A stretch of 64,000 bases of DNA from Argentina anserina (Eukaryota > Streptophyta > Magnoliopsida > Rosales > Rosaceae), in NCBI RefSeq assembly GCF_933775445.1, contig NC_065874.1:28900501-28964500 (forward strand), given 5' to 3'. The notes beneath the pieces were generated by a model. It was not told the DNA's origin, searched no databases, and was given only the letters and a program-made list of their open reading frames with translations. The translations under genes and the position numbers were made by a program. Numbering within the stretch: position 1 is the stretch's first letter; each line of letters begins with the position of its first letter. This document shows positions 13,783 to 26,735 of the stretch, piece by piece.

Positions 13783-14230
13783 ACCCTTTCTGTTTTCATT
13801 TCGTTACATTTTTTCCCGTACCAAAATAATCCAACAGTAGAATACTCGTGGTAGTCGAGGACTCGAGGTGGGAAGAGTAATAGAGCTTAATCGTGTGTAA
13901 CATTGTAACCCTTATACCCAGGTTTGATTACGCTATCTCAATCTCAATCTAATTTATATATATATATATAAGAAACCTGTGACCCGGCCCAATCACCAAA
14001 TCCACAACCCTTTCTGTTTTCATTTCGTTACATTTTTTCCCGTACCAAAATAATCCAACAGTAGAATACTCGTGGTAGTCGAGGACTCGAGGTGGGAAGA
14101 GTAATAGAGCTTAATCGTGTGTAACATTGTAACCCTTATACCCAGGTTTGATTACGCTATCTCAATCTCAATCTAATTTATATATATATATATAAGAAAC
14201 CTGTGACCCGGCCCAATCACCAAATCCACA
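13783..14230. repeat. perfect 224-bp tandem duplication
   Basis: Two adjoining units, 13783-14006 and 14007-14230, read identical base for base by eye. They sit in the promoter/leader region of Obg copy B, and each carries a (TA)n run and the GGCCCAAT motif. Identity implies very recent origin or an assembly duplication. Confidence 0.85.
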
Positions 14231-14774
14231 AACCTGTGACCGAGTAGTTTTCTCGTATGAATATCCCGCCATTCTCGCAGCTCCTCCCGCAGCCTTAGGG
14301 TGTCAATTCTCGGACTATCCTCTTTGACCCACCACTCCAACCCGAATTCCGCCGCCGCCAACATCTCCTTCGGAGCACGCTTGTTGATATAGGCACACAG
14401 TTCTGCTAATCTGTAGGACCATGTTATCTCAGTTTCCTCTATAAAGTTTCTTGCTTTTATCAGTTTTTTAGCTGTAAGATGTTTGATTCACATTGACATT
14501 ATAGTACTGCAAGGTAATTGACAAAAGGGTAGCCTTCAGTTTATTTGTATGACTCGAAAGCACGATGGTTTGAAGGTTGAGTGATGATTTGTGGTTGGAT
14601 TGATGGCAGTTATGCGCGAAAGTATCAAACTGTGTTGTTTAAGAAATAATTCTTCGGCTCATTGATTCGATGGTCAGTTGTTTGTTTTTGATAGGCAATC
14701 CAAATCCAGTGAATGCAAAGAAAGTACTAGGGAGCAGCTTGAGAAGAGTTTTAGGTGTAAGACAACAAGGACAG

Positions 14775-17116
14775 ATGTGGGTGCAACGTGCAAAAGCGTT
14801 TTGGCACATTAAGGCCTTGAGGCAGTCTTCTAAGTCTCCACGGATTTTTTCGATACCGTCTTCCTACTCAGATACACCTCACAAGAAGTCGAAGCTTGCC
14901 CCTCTGCAGGTTACTTCATTTCCCCACTCCTCAATCCTTACTGATACCATTTTTCTTGATTTGAATGTCTTTTTATCTAAAGTGCTGTACTACTGGGACT
15001 TTGATAACTTCGTAGAAAAGGAAAAGGATAGAGAGGTTTAGGCTATATGCTAAAGGGGGCAATGGTGGCAGTGGTAGCTTCAGCTGTCGCTGCAGTGGCC
15101 ATGATCGCGATGGAGTACCTGATGGTGAGTTCTCTACAATCATGTTTTGAATGGGCAGCATCTTATATTCACTTTAATTCAAGCTGTTTCAAGAGTTTTA
15201 TGTTTGTATTTGGAAATTATGAGACTTCCTGTTCTGTATTTAACCTCAGTGCATGTAGGTGGAAATGGTGGGAAAGGTGGTGATGTGATTTTGGAATGCT
15301 CTCCAACAGTTTGGGACTTCAGCGGTTTGCAACCTCACCTTGTACGGAATTCTATTTCAATGTTTCTAGAAAAATGCATATCTTTATTGCCCTCTATTGA
15401 CAAAATTAAGTTTCAGTTTGGTTGTTCTGCAGATAGCACAGAGAGGGGGACACGGATCCTCGAAGAATAAAATTGGCACCCGAGGAGTGGATAAGGTTAT
15501 TTCTTTTCAGCAGTCCACATTATTAAAAATTGTGTCATATCCCACCTATTAATATTAGAAAGTAGAAACTAATTGTGAAAATTCTTTTCTATTTGGGTAG
15601 ATTGCTCAAGTTCCTGTTGGTACTGTGATTCATCTTGTGAAGGGTGAAATTCCTTTTGTTGCTGAAAGCCATGTTCTTAAAGATTTGGATCCTTGGGAGC
15701 TTCCTGGTACTCCTATTGATGATGTAACTGGCTCTCATCAGCAATCTGCCCCTAGTGGCCCATATATGGCAATGGATACTGCTAACTCGTCATCTGAACC
15801 TAAAATAATTGTTGAGGAAGCAGCTCTCATGAAGGAAATCGGTCAAGTTGAATCCACTGAGATTCCTACTGAATCTCTCCCTTCTTTGTCTGAGATGTGC
15901 TCAGAAGATGAGACCAAGGAAAAAGGACAAATTCAATACCATGTTGCTGAGTTAACAGTAAGTGGTCAACGATTAGTTATTGCTCGTGGAGCGATAGGTG
16001 CTCCAAGTACTGTGTCTCTGGGAGTCACTAAGAGGTTTTTTTTGCACTCTCGATGTGGGAAAGTGCCACGTTCTCGTACTCGTGCTCAAGCAAAATTTTC
16101 TAAGCAATTGGCCCTCAGAGCTGGTTCGCCTGGTTCAGAAGCTGTTCTCTTATTAGAACTAAAGAGCATTGCTGATGTGAGCCTAGTGGGAATGCCAAAT
16201 GCTGGTAAAAGTACTCTGTTAGGGGCTATATCTAGGGCTAACCCTGCAGTTGGCCATTACGCCTTCACCACTCTTAGACTCAATTTGGGGACTCTAAACT
16301 TTGATGACATTTCACTCACAGTTGCTGATGTTCCGGGACTCATAAAGGGTGCGCATGAGAATCGTGGACTTGGACATGCATTCCTACGCCACATAGAACG
16401 CACAAAGGTTATAGCTTATGTGGTTGACTTGGCTGCTGGATTGGATGGTGGAAAAGGAATCCCACCTTGGGAACAGCTTAGGGATTTGGTCTTAGAGCTC
16501 CAGTTTCATCAAGTGGGTTTATCTGATCGCCCATCACTCATAGTGGCAAACAAAATAGACGAGGAAGGGGCTAAAGGTATGCATGAAGAACTCAAAAGAA
16601 GGGTACAGCATGTTGGCAAGTTCTGTTAAACGCCTGCTCTCCGAGCGCCGCGTACTGTTCACTCGGCATTTCGTGTTTCCCGCTATGCTCTTCCCTATTC
16701 TTCCTGACGTACTTCCTCTTGTGAGCCTCCGGTGAAGGGTTTCGGCACGATCGGGCGGTACTTGGACATTATCCGATTCAAAACAGAAGGACCCTCGGCA
16801 CTACTACTGCCGCCACTGTTGCTCTCTCCGCCTTCCATCTCTCCCCTACTATGTATCACTCTTGGAGTCTCACCACACACCTACGAAAAGCTAGAACACA
16901 AGAACAACAAGTTGATCTTGGTTTAAAAACCGTCTGCAAATTAAGGGCCGGCGCTCGGAGAGCAGGCCTTTAACAGACGTTGCCCAGCATGTTACTATAT
17001 TCCCTGTATGTGCTGTTTTGGGAGAAGGAATTCAAGAGCTAAAGATTGGTCTTAGAAAACTTTTGAATGGTGAAATGACAGCCAGACTCCAGGTCGATAA
17101 AATTATGGTTGATTAA
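14775..17116 (+). pseudogene. second Obg GTPase copy, broken by transposon
   Basis: Duplicate of the intact Obg gene. Exons 14775-14909, 15016-15124, 15259-15341, 15433-15495 and 15601 onward keep the splice sites of copy A. The G1 GMPNAGKST, DVPGL and NKID motifs survive. A 370-bp element inserted at 16615 ends the frame after four foreign residues at 16627-16629, giving about 472 residues without the G5 region; the original 3' end resumes after 16985 and stops at 17114-17116. With its target duplication the insertion adds 379 bp and so also shifts frame. Other damage: the Obg fold is altered in exon 2 (FSCRCSGHDRD against SSSRRSRHDRD) and the Gly-rich ARGAKGGLGSVS block has become ARGAIGAPSTVS. 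A truncated product remains possible, but a normal Obg function is unlikely. Confidence 0.88.
16615..16984. mobile_element. Mutator-like element (Pack-MULE type) with host fragment
   Basis: The 370-bp insertion has terminal inverted repeats of about 36 bp (16615-16650 and 16949-16984, inner part CCTGCTCTCCGAGCGCCG). It is flanked by a perfect 9-bp target duplication CAGCATGTT (16606-16614 and 16985-16993). Nine-bp duplications with such inverted repeats are the signature of Mutator-like elements. The GC-rich interior differs from the AT-rich surroundings and reads open on the minus strand (16880 to 16695) with a motif NRIMSKYRPIVPKP that looks like part of a plant protein. The interior is therefore likely a captured gene fragment, whose source I cannot name. 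Confidence 0.88.
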
Positions 17117-17558
17117 AGGTCAGTGACCTTATTCAATGGAAATTGTTGTTTTGCACGAATAGGACAATAATCATTGGCTGAGTTGTTTTTTATTTATTTT
17201 TTAGAAGTTGCAAGTATTTCCAAACTCGTATGATTTATATAATTAAATTTTTAATTAGCCTCATACTACCAGTTTGTCTTAAAATGTTAGTTGATAAGTG
17301 TGAATAATGTTTGATTGACTTTAAATTTACTGCAATGGGTTTAAAGGAAACCGAAAATTATTTATTCTTAGCCCCTCTGCCAAAAGGACCCGTTTGATCA
17401 GTTAAGCTATGTCTACACTATGCTGCACTGAATGAGATATTGTGAGATTACGCACCATCTCTGCTAGAGATGTGATTCAGAGTATAATACGCATTTGTGG
17501 TATGATTAGTTTTACCTTATCTTTCTGCACTAGGGGAACTGTTATTCCTGATCAAGCC

Positions 17559-18245
17559 CAGGGCCGGCTTAAGACCAAGGCAGGCAAGGCACAAGAATTG
17601 GGCCCCATAAATTAGAAGGCCTCACCTTTACATCCCACATATATATACTTATTAAAAATAAATTAAAGATAGATGAGAAAAGTCTGCGAAGTATTAGCAC
17701 ATATGTGATACTAAGTCAGAATTTGACATTTCTCAATTTCGGATTAGAAAAAAAAAGCCTTAAAAGTTTATTCAATCTTTCATCAATTTGAGAATGAAAC
17801 GTTGTTCTAAGCTCTCAATCCAAACGGTAATATCTCTAATCTCTTCCAATCTTCTTCTACTTCTATTTAAGCTCTCAAGCTTATAAAAATGTACTTACGA
17901 TCAACCATGTCACAAGAACGGTTAAATGGACTGATCATGTTGTCTATTGAAAGAAAGTTATTCAAATAGTTCAAATATGATAATTTGATCAACCTTTTTG
18001 CATCTGAAGACAAGAAAAGTCACATTCATCTAAACATGGATTTGTTTTAGCATGTCTTTTGTATCAAGCTAGCTTCTTATATGTTGTTAATGATATTACG
18101 TACGTAGTTTAGTTTATTAATCATCTATGTAATACATTTTGCTACGGAAGAAATGTGAAATCAAAAGTGTTTTTTGTTGTTTATTTTTTAATACAAGGCC
18201 TCTCTTAGTTTTTGCCTTAGGCCTCATTTGGTCATGGGACGGCAT
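17559..18245. mobile_element. hAT-like non-autonomous insertion, 687 bp
   Basis: It is absent from the same place in duplication copy A and flanked by TGATCAAGCC (17549-17558 and 18246-18255). The left end CAGGGCCGGCTTAAGACC and an internal GGGCCCC...AGGCCTC block resemble a common plant hAT group, and the right end is an imperfect inverted match. A 10-bp duplication is longer than the usual 8 bp for hAT, so the class is tentative, but the insertion itself is clear. No transposase is encoded. Confidence 0.7.
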
Positions 18246-19100
18246 TGATCAAGCCATCACATTCTGCAGAACTGGAATACCACCGTTGATAAACATCAAC
18301 TTTGTTTAGACAACTATTGGAATTCTATTTATCTCTAGTGCACAATGCATTAAATGATTAATCTCTAGCACAAGCCCCATGAATCTAGAACTAGTTGTAC
18401 AGACTAGTTACAACGGCTGTACCTGTACTTGCATCTCAAGAAAGAAGTTATTTTCACTCTAAGCTTCTGCTGCTTTGAGGGCTTTCTTTATTGATTTGGT
18501 TTTCATGTATCAACCAGTAAGGCAAGAAGGAGTCCAAGCCTGCTTGTAATTACAACATCATTCTGATTAAACATTTTAATTTGCAAACATGATTATTTAT
18601 GCTATTTATCATTGGTACAATAAGTTTTGCATCTTCTAGTATTGTTATCTTATATTGTTCTATTATTCAAATAAATTTATTCACTTTTTCGGACATTGGT
18701 TATGTCTTCTGTGCTATTATTCTGCTGTATGTGAGCACAAGTGTGTGCGTGCGTGTGTGCTGCATGCCTGCGTGTATGGAGTAGACCGTGTGCGTGTGTA
18801 GAGTAGAATATCATTCTTCTTTGTTTCCATCTATTTTGTTTTAAAAGATATAATGGAACAACATGACAACAAGATTCTGTAAATATAATAGTCTAGCAAC
18901 TACTCATGAAATTCTTTCCAGTACTAGCAGATTTGTATGTAAAAGTTTGGGTGAATCAATAAGCAGATAGGAAAGATACTGGACACATAATGTTGAGATA
19001 TGAATCCCAAATGAGAAATCTGAGACCTTAACTGCCCTTAGCTGTTGGTTTATAAAGATTTGAGCCACTCATTTCATTGTCAAATGTCAATTGTTTTGAT

Positions 19101-20880
19101 ATTGCAAGGCTCTCTTTTTTTTCGTGAGGATTTCATGATACCAGTAAGGATGGTTCCTTTGGTTCCCCAACAAGATTTTACCCTCCTTTGTCTTGATGTT
19201 AGTGTACGTTTAGTCTAGTATTTCTCATCATGTGATAGGAGAAGTTTGCTTCACACAATTGATGATTCTTTTCTAATAGCTTAGTATTTAGTATTTCAAA
19301 ACTTGTCAGCAAATTAGAACAATTTACGGAAAAAAATCAATTAGTAAAAAACTTAAAGGAAATGGAGAACCTTTTCTTTTAAAAGAGAAAGTGAAAATAA
19401 ATGTACACCACTGGTGACTTTGAAGAGATTTGAAGAGAATATTATTTCACTTTTGGAGTCACAATGAAAGCAGCTCCACAATCAGGGGATATAAGCTCTT
19501 CAAGACCCACCATATGAAAATGGAACATCAATATAATGGGTCCTAGATTTTCATTATTTTGCTTCAGGCCAAAATTATAAAGCTTTTGTATTTGGCTACT
19601 TGCAACCCCTACACATGTGAGAAAAACTATCTGGAATAGATCAAACAGTGCAAGTGGGAATTTTGTAGTTTATAGGATTTTTTTTTTCAATATCTATGGA
19701 TATACAGTATACATGAACAGATGGATGCCTAGAAAACTTGTGATACATATATACATGATGTGAAAGGACTTGATTTTCTCTGATAGGCGACCAGTAATTA
19801 GATTATATATGATAATTTGTCTATTAGAAAAGATTTCGTAATAACAAACTAAGGGACCCTGGATAGGAACAATTCAAATATTTCTTTTCTTAGATATGTA
19901 CATCTTTGTCTGAGAAACATTATGCTTCATGCCTCGACACGCTGTGTGCCAGCATAAGCCAATTTCTAGTGGCCAAAGAAAATAACAGGACGACAATATA
20001 TTTACATTTTGACAATTGTTTAATTTATCTTCAAGATAAGGGATCATGGTTGTAGATAAATAATTTGGTGTACATGACGAGGTGTATTTTGTCAACGAAA
20101 AGAACTACAGATATGCTAAATTAGAAATATTAGGAACCTTGTGAACCCCAGTAAAGAAATGATTGATGCGGGGCTAAGGTGATGTATCATATTCATATAA
20201 GCAAGGAACAGCTTTCATTTTTCTGGTGTCGGGTTCTTATAAACACAAGTTGATCAAAACATTATGTAATGAGTAAAAAAAGCTTTCATTTTCCTGGTGT
20301 TTGGTTCTTCCAATGAACACAGGTTGATAAAAACATTTTGGTTTGGGATCTATAAATTACCAATAAAAATTGACTCCTTGTCAAGTTATTTTTGTTTTTT
20401 AGTTGATCTACCAAGGATAAGTAATCCTATCGTAGCTGTGGGTTCTAGTCGTATTATAATCTCAATCATGGCTCTATCAATAGAAAGACTAAATCATCTC
20501 GATTAGGAGTTTTAATTAGAATTTCTGAATTATCTACTGCTGGCTTAGTTGACTTGAGGAATAGCTTCATAGTTCATTATCCTTGTTTGGTTTCTTTGTT
20601 TTTCTATTTTCTTACTTCCAGAAACTCTTTAACTCATTAGTTGCACTGAACCTATGGATTGTCTAGATCATTACTTACAGGTTATAGGCTTATACCAAGC
20701 TACCTTTAGTCAGTTTAGTGCATATAACTTTCAGGGTTCCCTTAAAATTCAAATTGAATAGACTATTAAGTGGAAAGGATGTATTGGCATAAAACTAAAG
20801 TTTACAAAAATATGAGCTAGAGCATCCAAACTCTAGTATTGGTAAGCTATATAGGCAAGTAAAAACCTTTACCTGTATTC
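19101..20880. other. intergenic before metallothionein 1
   Basis: No gene recognised. Two diverged ~60-bp direct repeats begin near 20208 and 20281 (AGCTTTCATTTT..CTGGTGT..GGTTCTT). The rest is plain AT-rich DNA leading into the promoter of the metallothionein gene. Confidence 0.5.
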
Positions 20881-20896
20881 ACATCTAGGATGTAGC

Positions 20897-20946
20897 CACG
20901 TGTATGGTGGATATCAGCAACCTGTATCTCCTATTGCCCTATAAAT
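20897..20946 (+). promoter_or_regulatory. metallothionein 1 promoter block (G-box, TATA)
   Basis: A CACGTG G-box opens the 20-bp block CACGTGTATGGTGGATATCA (20897-20916), which recurs almost unchanged upstream of the third metallothionein (54635-54654). TATAAAT follows at 20940-20946, about 100 bp before the start codon. The shared block is seen directly; its regulatory role is inferred. Confidence 0.6.
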
Positions 20947-21047
20947 TGCAGTTCAGGCCTTGCTAGAGAACTCATCCCAGACTTTTGAGTGAATTCATTA
21001 TTGAAGATTAACATTTTATCTTCACTCCCAAAAACCTTTTGAAAAAT

Positions 21048-21613
21048 ATGTCGTGCTCAGGAGGCTGCCAATGTGGCTCTAGCTGCTCATGTGGATCGGA
21101 CTGCAAGTAATTGACTCCTTAATTCCTCCTCAACCGCTCTGATGATCAGTTTCAATATGTTCTAGATATTACGTTTCTGCAACTTTGTCTCAAATTATGA
21201 GCTACAAATGCAGGTGCGGAAACTACCCCAATCTTGAGAGCAGCACAACAGCAACTATCATCTCTGGGGTTCCATCAACCACCATGTAAATGTTTTTTTA
21301 CTCTTTTAAGCACATGATATCTATTTTAGTTTCACAGCACACGGTGATGTTGAAATAAGATCTTCTGCTAATTATTTTGCTGCTACTATCATGCGTGAGT
21401 CTGCAACATCGTTTTGTATTGAAGTAAAAAAAAAATTTACATTATTGATTGGTATTTTAATTTTATAACAAGCTCGACTAAACTGAAATTCGGTGGCCAA
21501 AACTTTGTTGCACTGGCAGGTACTTTGAGGAGTCTGAGATGAGCTTTGGTGCTGAAAATGGCTGCAAGTGTGGCCAAAACTGCAGCTGCACCTCATGCGG
21601 CTGCAACAAATGA
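21048..21613 (+). CDS. metallothionein (type 1-like), copy 1
   Basis: Small cysteine-rich cytosolic metal-binding protein, expected to bind Cu and Zn through two cysteine clusters. Exons 21048-21106, 21214-21285 and 21520-21613 give 74 residues. The N-terminal cluster has seven Cys (C3 plus three CxC pairs in C-Q-C, C-S-C and C-K-C). A Cys-free spacer begins NYPNLE, a variant of the YPDL found in plant metallothioneins. The C-terminal cluster [14 protein letters not shown] has six Cys. The CxC-xxx-CxC spacing fits type 1, while the YP.L element is more usual in type 2. Introns with clear GT-AG borders interrupt after the N-cluster and in the spacer, the same phases as in the copies at 28866 and 54802. 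Nearby genes are not functionally linked. Confidence 0.92.
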
Positions 21614-21754
21614 AAGAAGCTAGGCTATGAGCTGTACCTCAGCAGCCTATATAAATAAGAAAATATTGTCAAAGATGAATTCTCTAGTTGGATTGGCGAC
21701 TAGTTTATTATATATCTTATAAAATAAGATTTGGTCTTCAGGGTCTTGTGATCT

Positions 21755-21789
21755 GCAAATCCACATTTCCTAGCTTAGCTGGGATTTGC
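21755..21789 (+). promoter_or_regulatory. 3' UTR inverted repeat of metallothionein 1
   Basis: GCAAATCC (21755-21762) pairs perfectly with GGATTTGC (21782-21789), with an AGCT-rich loop. A matching pair is found in the 3' UTR of the second metallothionein gene. It may be an RNA hairpin or part of the 3'-end signal; its function is unknown. Confidence 0.45.
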
Positions 21790-22284
21790 GATTTGTGTTG
21801 TGGTTTGCCACCTTAAATCTTATGCATGTTACAGTTTTCTTAATTTTTCCAATGAATTTCTATTTGATGGGTATGAAGTCAGAGATCCAACTTCACTATA
21901 TTCTTAATTAAGAGCGGATCACATACTAAAAACACCATGCAACTGATGCAAGTCTTGGCCGAAGCAGCGCTAGTGAACTCAAGAGGGGATTTTCTGGATT
22001 CGATATTTTCGACTAATTGCATTAACCCCCCACTTATCCAGTGTTCAACGGCTCAGCGCCCTCCCACGTAACGATTGGTGTTCAAGCACTTGAGGGTTTG
22101 AGCACTACATTTTAGAAAGATTCGATCTAAAATAGGCCCTATAGCCCTTTTAAGGAGCTCAAACGAAGATCATAGAACTCAATATCTTTTTATATCTCTG
22201 TGGCAATTAGAAAACGTAACATAGAATATGAACAACACATTTTTTCAAGTTCAAGAAGATTAAACTACGAACAAGGAGGCACTT
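21790..22284. other. intergenic, nothing recognised
   Basis: 3' flank of metallothionein 1 followed by ordinary sequence. No gene or repeat border identified. Confidence 0.5.
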
Positions 22285-22287
22285 CTA

Positions 22288-22687
22288 GGCCATGTTTAGT
22301 TCATAGAATCAAGCATGTGGGAAATGAAAGTTATTACGTTCTTGTGTTTAGAAACCCAAGAAATTAAGAGGGAAAGGAGAGTCTTTCCGAATTGAAAGGA
22401 AAATGAGGTGGAAATTGCTTCCCTCCACTACTCATAAATTCATTTTACCTCCTAAATTTCTTAAATTTTATGACTAAATTATCCTTATTTTAATTATTAT
22501 TTTTTAATTTTATCCATAATTCTTTTGAAGTATGTACCGAACTTATTTTTTTTTAAACATCTACTCTCCTGGTTTTTTTTTTCAAACACTAGAAATGAAT
22601 GCACTTGGAAATTGCATTTTCCCATGAGTAAGGAAAATCTAAGGATTTTGTTTCCTTTCATTTCCTTTCTTTGAACCAAACATGGCT
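22288..22687. mobile_element. MITE, PIF/Harbinger (Tourist)-like
   Basis: This 400-bp element has ends GGCCATGTTTAGTTCA and TGAACCAAACATGGCT (inverted, imperfect), flanked by CTA on both sides (22285-22287 and 22688-22690). Three-bp duplications and CATGTTTGGTTC termini suit Tourist-like MITEs. A second, opposite-orientation copy lies at about 49815-50195. Confidence 0.7.
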
Positions 22688-22690
22688 CTA

Positions 22691-23936
22691 GAAGAGCTCA
22701 AACTTCACAACAACCGAAACTAAATTAAATCATCTCCCAATAAAGACATGTTAAACTCTGATCATACGTTGCAAAAGGGCATCAGCAGCAAAGTTTGCTC
22801 CCCAAGACCGACACTGCTGGTTGAGCCGAGAAACTAGATGGTCCCGCAACCATTCCCTGTCTATTAGCAATACCACACATCATCAATGAAACCCGAAGGC
22901 CGGCCTAGATCATGTCTGCCGCCAGACAATAGCTAGCGAATATTGGAGTATGGAGTCGCCAACTTAGGTAGGTTTTGTGGAGCACGTTACCGAATTTTTT
23001 TTTTGTTTCAAATTCTCTTGACAATTTAGTATATATTAAGCTTATAATTTTGTAAAAAAAAAAGGATTAAATGAATGACGTCTGAGATCGTATTATAATT
23101 GGTGGTACATTGCACCTCTATTTTCTCGAGAAAAAAACCTTTGTAATCCATAAAGATTTTGACTGTTATGTTGAGTTGTCGACCGTTAGAACAAGTATAA
23201 CTTATGTCGCACGGACACGTGCAACACCACACGTATTACTTGTCCGACACGGATACAGACACGATACGCCTCAGATATGCTTAAATACGCCTGACATGCG
23301 TATGCTTGTTTGGATACATTTCGGATACATGTATCCTTGCTTGGATACGATATGGACACGCACATGCAATAAAATCACAAAATTGCACATAGTGTGATTA
23401 GAACCTTGGTTACTTCAAGAAGATGTGAACTCCTTAGCCATTCCTCCTAAATTGATTTTGTGTATATTGATGCACATTTTAATATATATAGCTATCCAAA
23501 TAGTTTAAATTTTATATTAATCAAAAAACATTTCTTGAAAATTTATCAAAATTTATTTTTAGAATGTCGGATTTTCCTCAAAAGTCAATATTTTAGTAAT
23601 TGGTTTGAATCTTTGTTTAAATTTTTTAAATTAAGAAACTATATAACTTAGATTTTAATTTTTAATACCTATATATTAAAAATAATATTTAATTGACGTG
23701 TCCACCACGTGTCCGTATCCAAAAAAATTTCTATATGTCGTGTCTACGTATCGAATCAGGTCTAATACGGACACTCGTGTCCGTGTCCGTACTACTTTGA
23801 GTATAACCCATTTGGTTACTCATGGAAACATTATAATCTTCATCACTTTTTGTGTTTTTGGGGAGATACAACTACAATACGTTTTTGGGTGTATAAAAAA
23901 AAAGGAGCACATGCATGACAAATATAACTCAATTAC
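22691..23936. other. intergenic with a CGGACACG inverted-repeat element
   Basis: No gene. From about 23205 (TGTCGCACGGACACGTG) to 23795 (ACTCGTGTCCGTGTCCGTAC) the ends are inverted copies rich in CGGACACG/CGTGTCCG around an AT-rich core. This is probably a non-autonomous DNA transposon, but no target duplication could be fixed. Confidence 0.4.
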
Positions 23937-23940
23937 AATC

Positions 23941-24120
23941 GGGTTGGTTTAGTGGAAGCATGTTAGGCTACAAGTAAGACATATGTTGCAGGGATACTCC
24001 CGGGGTAATAGGAGGTCCTTGGTTCGAACCCCAGCTTGTGAAAATCACTCATTAGGGAGGAGTCATACCTCAAATTACTCCCGACCCTTGAGTGGTAGTT
24101 CATCCGGCCACCATTTTTAT
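23941..24120 (+). mobile_element. tRNA-derived SINE, plus strand
   Basis: The head has a pol III box A-like TGGTTTAGTGGAAGC (from 23945) and a good box B GGTTCGAACC (24021-24030), followed by a non-tRNA body. A related body sequence lies reversed at 24546-24570 and 26736-26860, confirming a dispersed family. Confidence 0.7.
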
Positions 24121-24126
24121 AATATA

Positions 24127-24532
24127 TATACAATCTATTTCTAGAGCGAAGTCCTGCTCTGAAATTAAAGTGTATAGTTCCTTATTTGACTACTTTTTGG
24201 GTCACTTTTTCACATCTCCACCATTCAGAAGTTAGGATGTATGTATAGATCATCAATATAAAATTTCACACAATTTGGTGATCGTTAAGGTATCAAAACA
24301 CTAATAAATCTATGAACTAACCGAATCTGTCTAACCAGAACCGTTATTGTAAATCACAATTGTGAAAACTCAAACAGTCACCAGATTGAATGAAAATTTT
24401 GTATGGATGATTTACACATACATACCTAACTACTGAATGGTGCATATGTGAAAAAGTGACTGAAAAATTAGTCAAATAAGGAACTCCGCACTTTAATTTC
24501 AAAGCGGGGTTCCACTCTGAAATGTGACTATA
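24127..24532. mobile_element. foldback MITE, copy 1 (diverged)
   Basis: The long inverted arms are seen in TTAAAGTG and CACTTTAA near each end and CTCTGAAATT reversed near 24510, inside a TA-rich target. It is related to copies at 48880-49284 and 54072-54472 but more diverged. It encodes nothing. Confidence 0.6.
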
Positions 24533-24574
24533 TATATATATAATATGGTACAAAAATGGTGGCCAGATGAACAC

Positions 24575-26735
24575 TGTAATACCCCGAAATTTAGTATTTA
24601 AGTACTCTAAAGTTATATTAACTTAGAATTCATTCAATTTTTCTTCTAATATTTCTCTTTAGAAACCAATGATGCTAAGATTCATACTTTCAAAGATAAG
24701 AAAAAAATGTTTGTAGGTATTAGACCACGATTTGAATACGTTAACTCATATTCTTACATATACTCGATACTTTGTAATCGAGTTTAAGACTAATACTAAT
24801 AGTATTATCTTTTATGCACTATATTAGTATTAGATAGTGTAAATATATTGAAAATCTTATGAAAGAAATATACTAAATTCTTTTACTTTTAGAATAACAC
24901 ATATAAATGTGTTTGTTATATCTACATATATATATATATATATATATACCTTATGCTAATATGTTTTGAACCTATCTGATTTATTTTTATGTTTTATCCC
25001 ATCACACTAATATTTTTTTTTTTGCCAACAACCATACTAACTAGCTAGGTCATCACTCAATATTAATTATTGAGAAATGTAGGTGATAATTGAATTTTTG
25101 TGTTCCTTTTTGGTCTATTTATAGTTGTGAGCTGCCTCAAGTTTTTTTTTCACATTTCAAAATCAGAAATCATGCAAGTCTAGAGTTCCCTTAGTTCATA
25201 GAAAACTCAACCATCCAATGTTTCTCAAGCTAAATTCTAACATTCACTTTTTCTCTCTTAAACAAGTTTCTTCCTTACTAAAGTAATCCAACTTTGAATC
25301 CACATCAAAACCTTTCTTTCACCCCTGAAACTTCAAGGTAAGTACATCTTACATCCTTATAATATTTTATCTTTTAAGATTTATCAAAGTGCATAGCTAA
25401 GAATAAAATGGAACATACCATGTTTTAGTAAGAGTTATATTTTTGTATTTTATAACATTTGAGTTTGTCCAAGGTAACAATAGAATTACATTCCTTATGA
25501 AAAATTATTCAATTTAGGCTTTTGAATCACTCAAAAATATTTAGAAAGGAAGAAGTTATGGCTAATTAAAGTTAGAGTTAATAAACTCGCTGAAAATGTT
25601 TTGTAGCACTCACAACTTTAAAAACTCATATCTCACTCATTTCTTAACCATTTTCCACAAACTTTATATCAAATTAAAGTATAAGACCTCTACTTTTAAT
25701 CTGGAAAGTTTCATAAGAAATGATAAAAAATTTGTTACAAGTAGAATATGTAGACATCTAAGATGATAACTTGATGATCGGTTTCTGCACTGCTACTGTG
25801 TTTGAACTTTTTGGACTCAATGACTTTGAACTTGACTGTATGACTTATCCTATTAGAATCCTTACGAAAAATCCTTGAACATAGACTCCTCACTTGCCTA
25901 ATTTGGATATTTATTGATTGAGTTATCGATACGTAAAGTTGACGGACTTTAACATTATTATTTGAATGACAATTACTACTTTGGACAATGACTGGGTGAC
26001 GTCAGGTGATTAGTACTACCCCGTACTTAAGTGAATTACTGGTAAAATTGTTTTATGCTTTGTGAGTTAGCCTTGGGCCCTAGTCCCTACAGATAGTACA
26101 TTATTATACTTATAGGAGAATTGACCTTGATTATACATACTTTGGTGTTGGCCTCGGTATGCTGAGGCTTATCCGTATTTTGGGTAAACATGAACCATAG
26201 CATGTGACTTTGTGATTAATTACCAGTTTTCTTGAAAATTCACACAATTATTTAAATATATTGATGCTGATATGTATATTTATATGCATAAGTAATAATT
26301 TGTGTGACCAAATACACCTGGTTCTTGGTACATTTTACTTGGTTGTTCATATTTGAATTTCTCATTAGCCAAATTATTATAAGAATGTATTATGTACTTA
26401 CTGAGTCTGTGTTACTCATGATGCTACAAAATCTTATTTTCAGGTAATGAGTAGATGCTTGGGGAATGGGATGAATCTACTAAATAAAATGATGGTTTTC
26501 CTCAATTATTAATTCAAGACAATAAATGTGAGACTCATGTATCTTCGCTAAAATTTCAGTATTTCTAAATCCGTTGTATTGTAAAATAACTATGATTTTA
26601 CTTCCTAATAAAAGTATTATTCAGACATATATTTCTATCAGTTTTATTAAAAAAAATTTATTAGTTTTAAGGTCACACCTATAATTCGGGAACCATATTT
26701 TCATATAATAGTGGTCTCAAATTGGGGGCGTGACA
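24575..26735. mobile_element. solo LTR, 2.16 kb
   Basis: It begins TGTAATACCCCGAAATT and ends GGGGGCGTGACA, the usual TG...CA ends of plant Ty3/gypsy LTRs, with no internal genes or second LTR next to it. It split a minus-strand SINE: the right flank ACTAC (26736-26740) would be the target duplication, and the left flank reads ACAC, one base short. An internal CTATTTATAG near 25125 could be the LTR promoter. No coding sequence. Confidence 0.75.

Larger units (their letters stand above)
13319..19100. repeat. tandem segmental duplication, copy B
   Basis: Second copy of the unit at 7726-13205. It begins with the same TRM last-exon sequence and ends near 19100, where similarity to copy A stops. 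It is longer than copy A because it gained a 224-bp internal tandem duplication, a 370-bp Mutator-like element and a 687-bp hAT-like element. Since these are missing from copy A, they arose after the duplication. Confidence 0.85.
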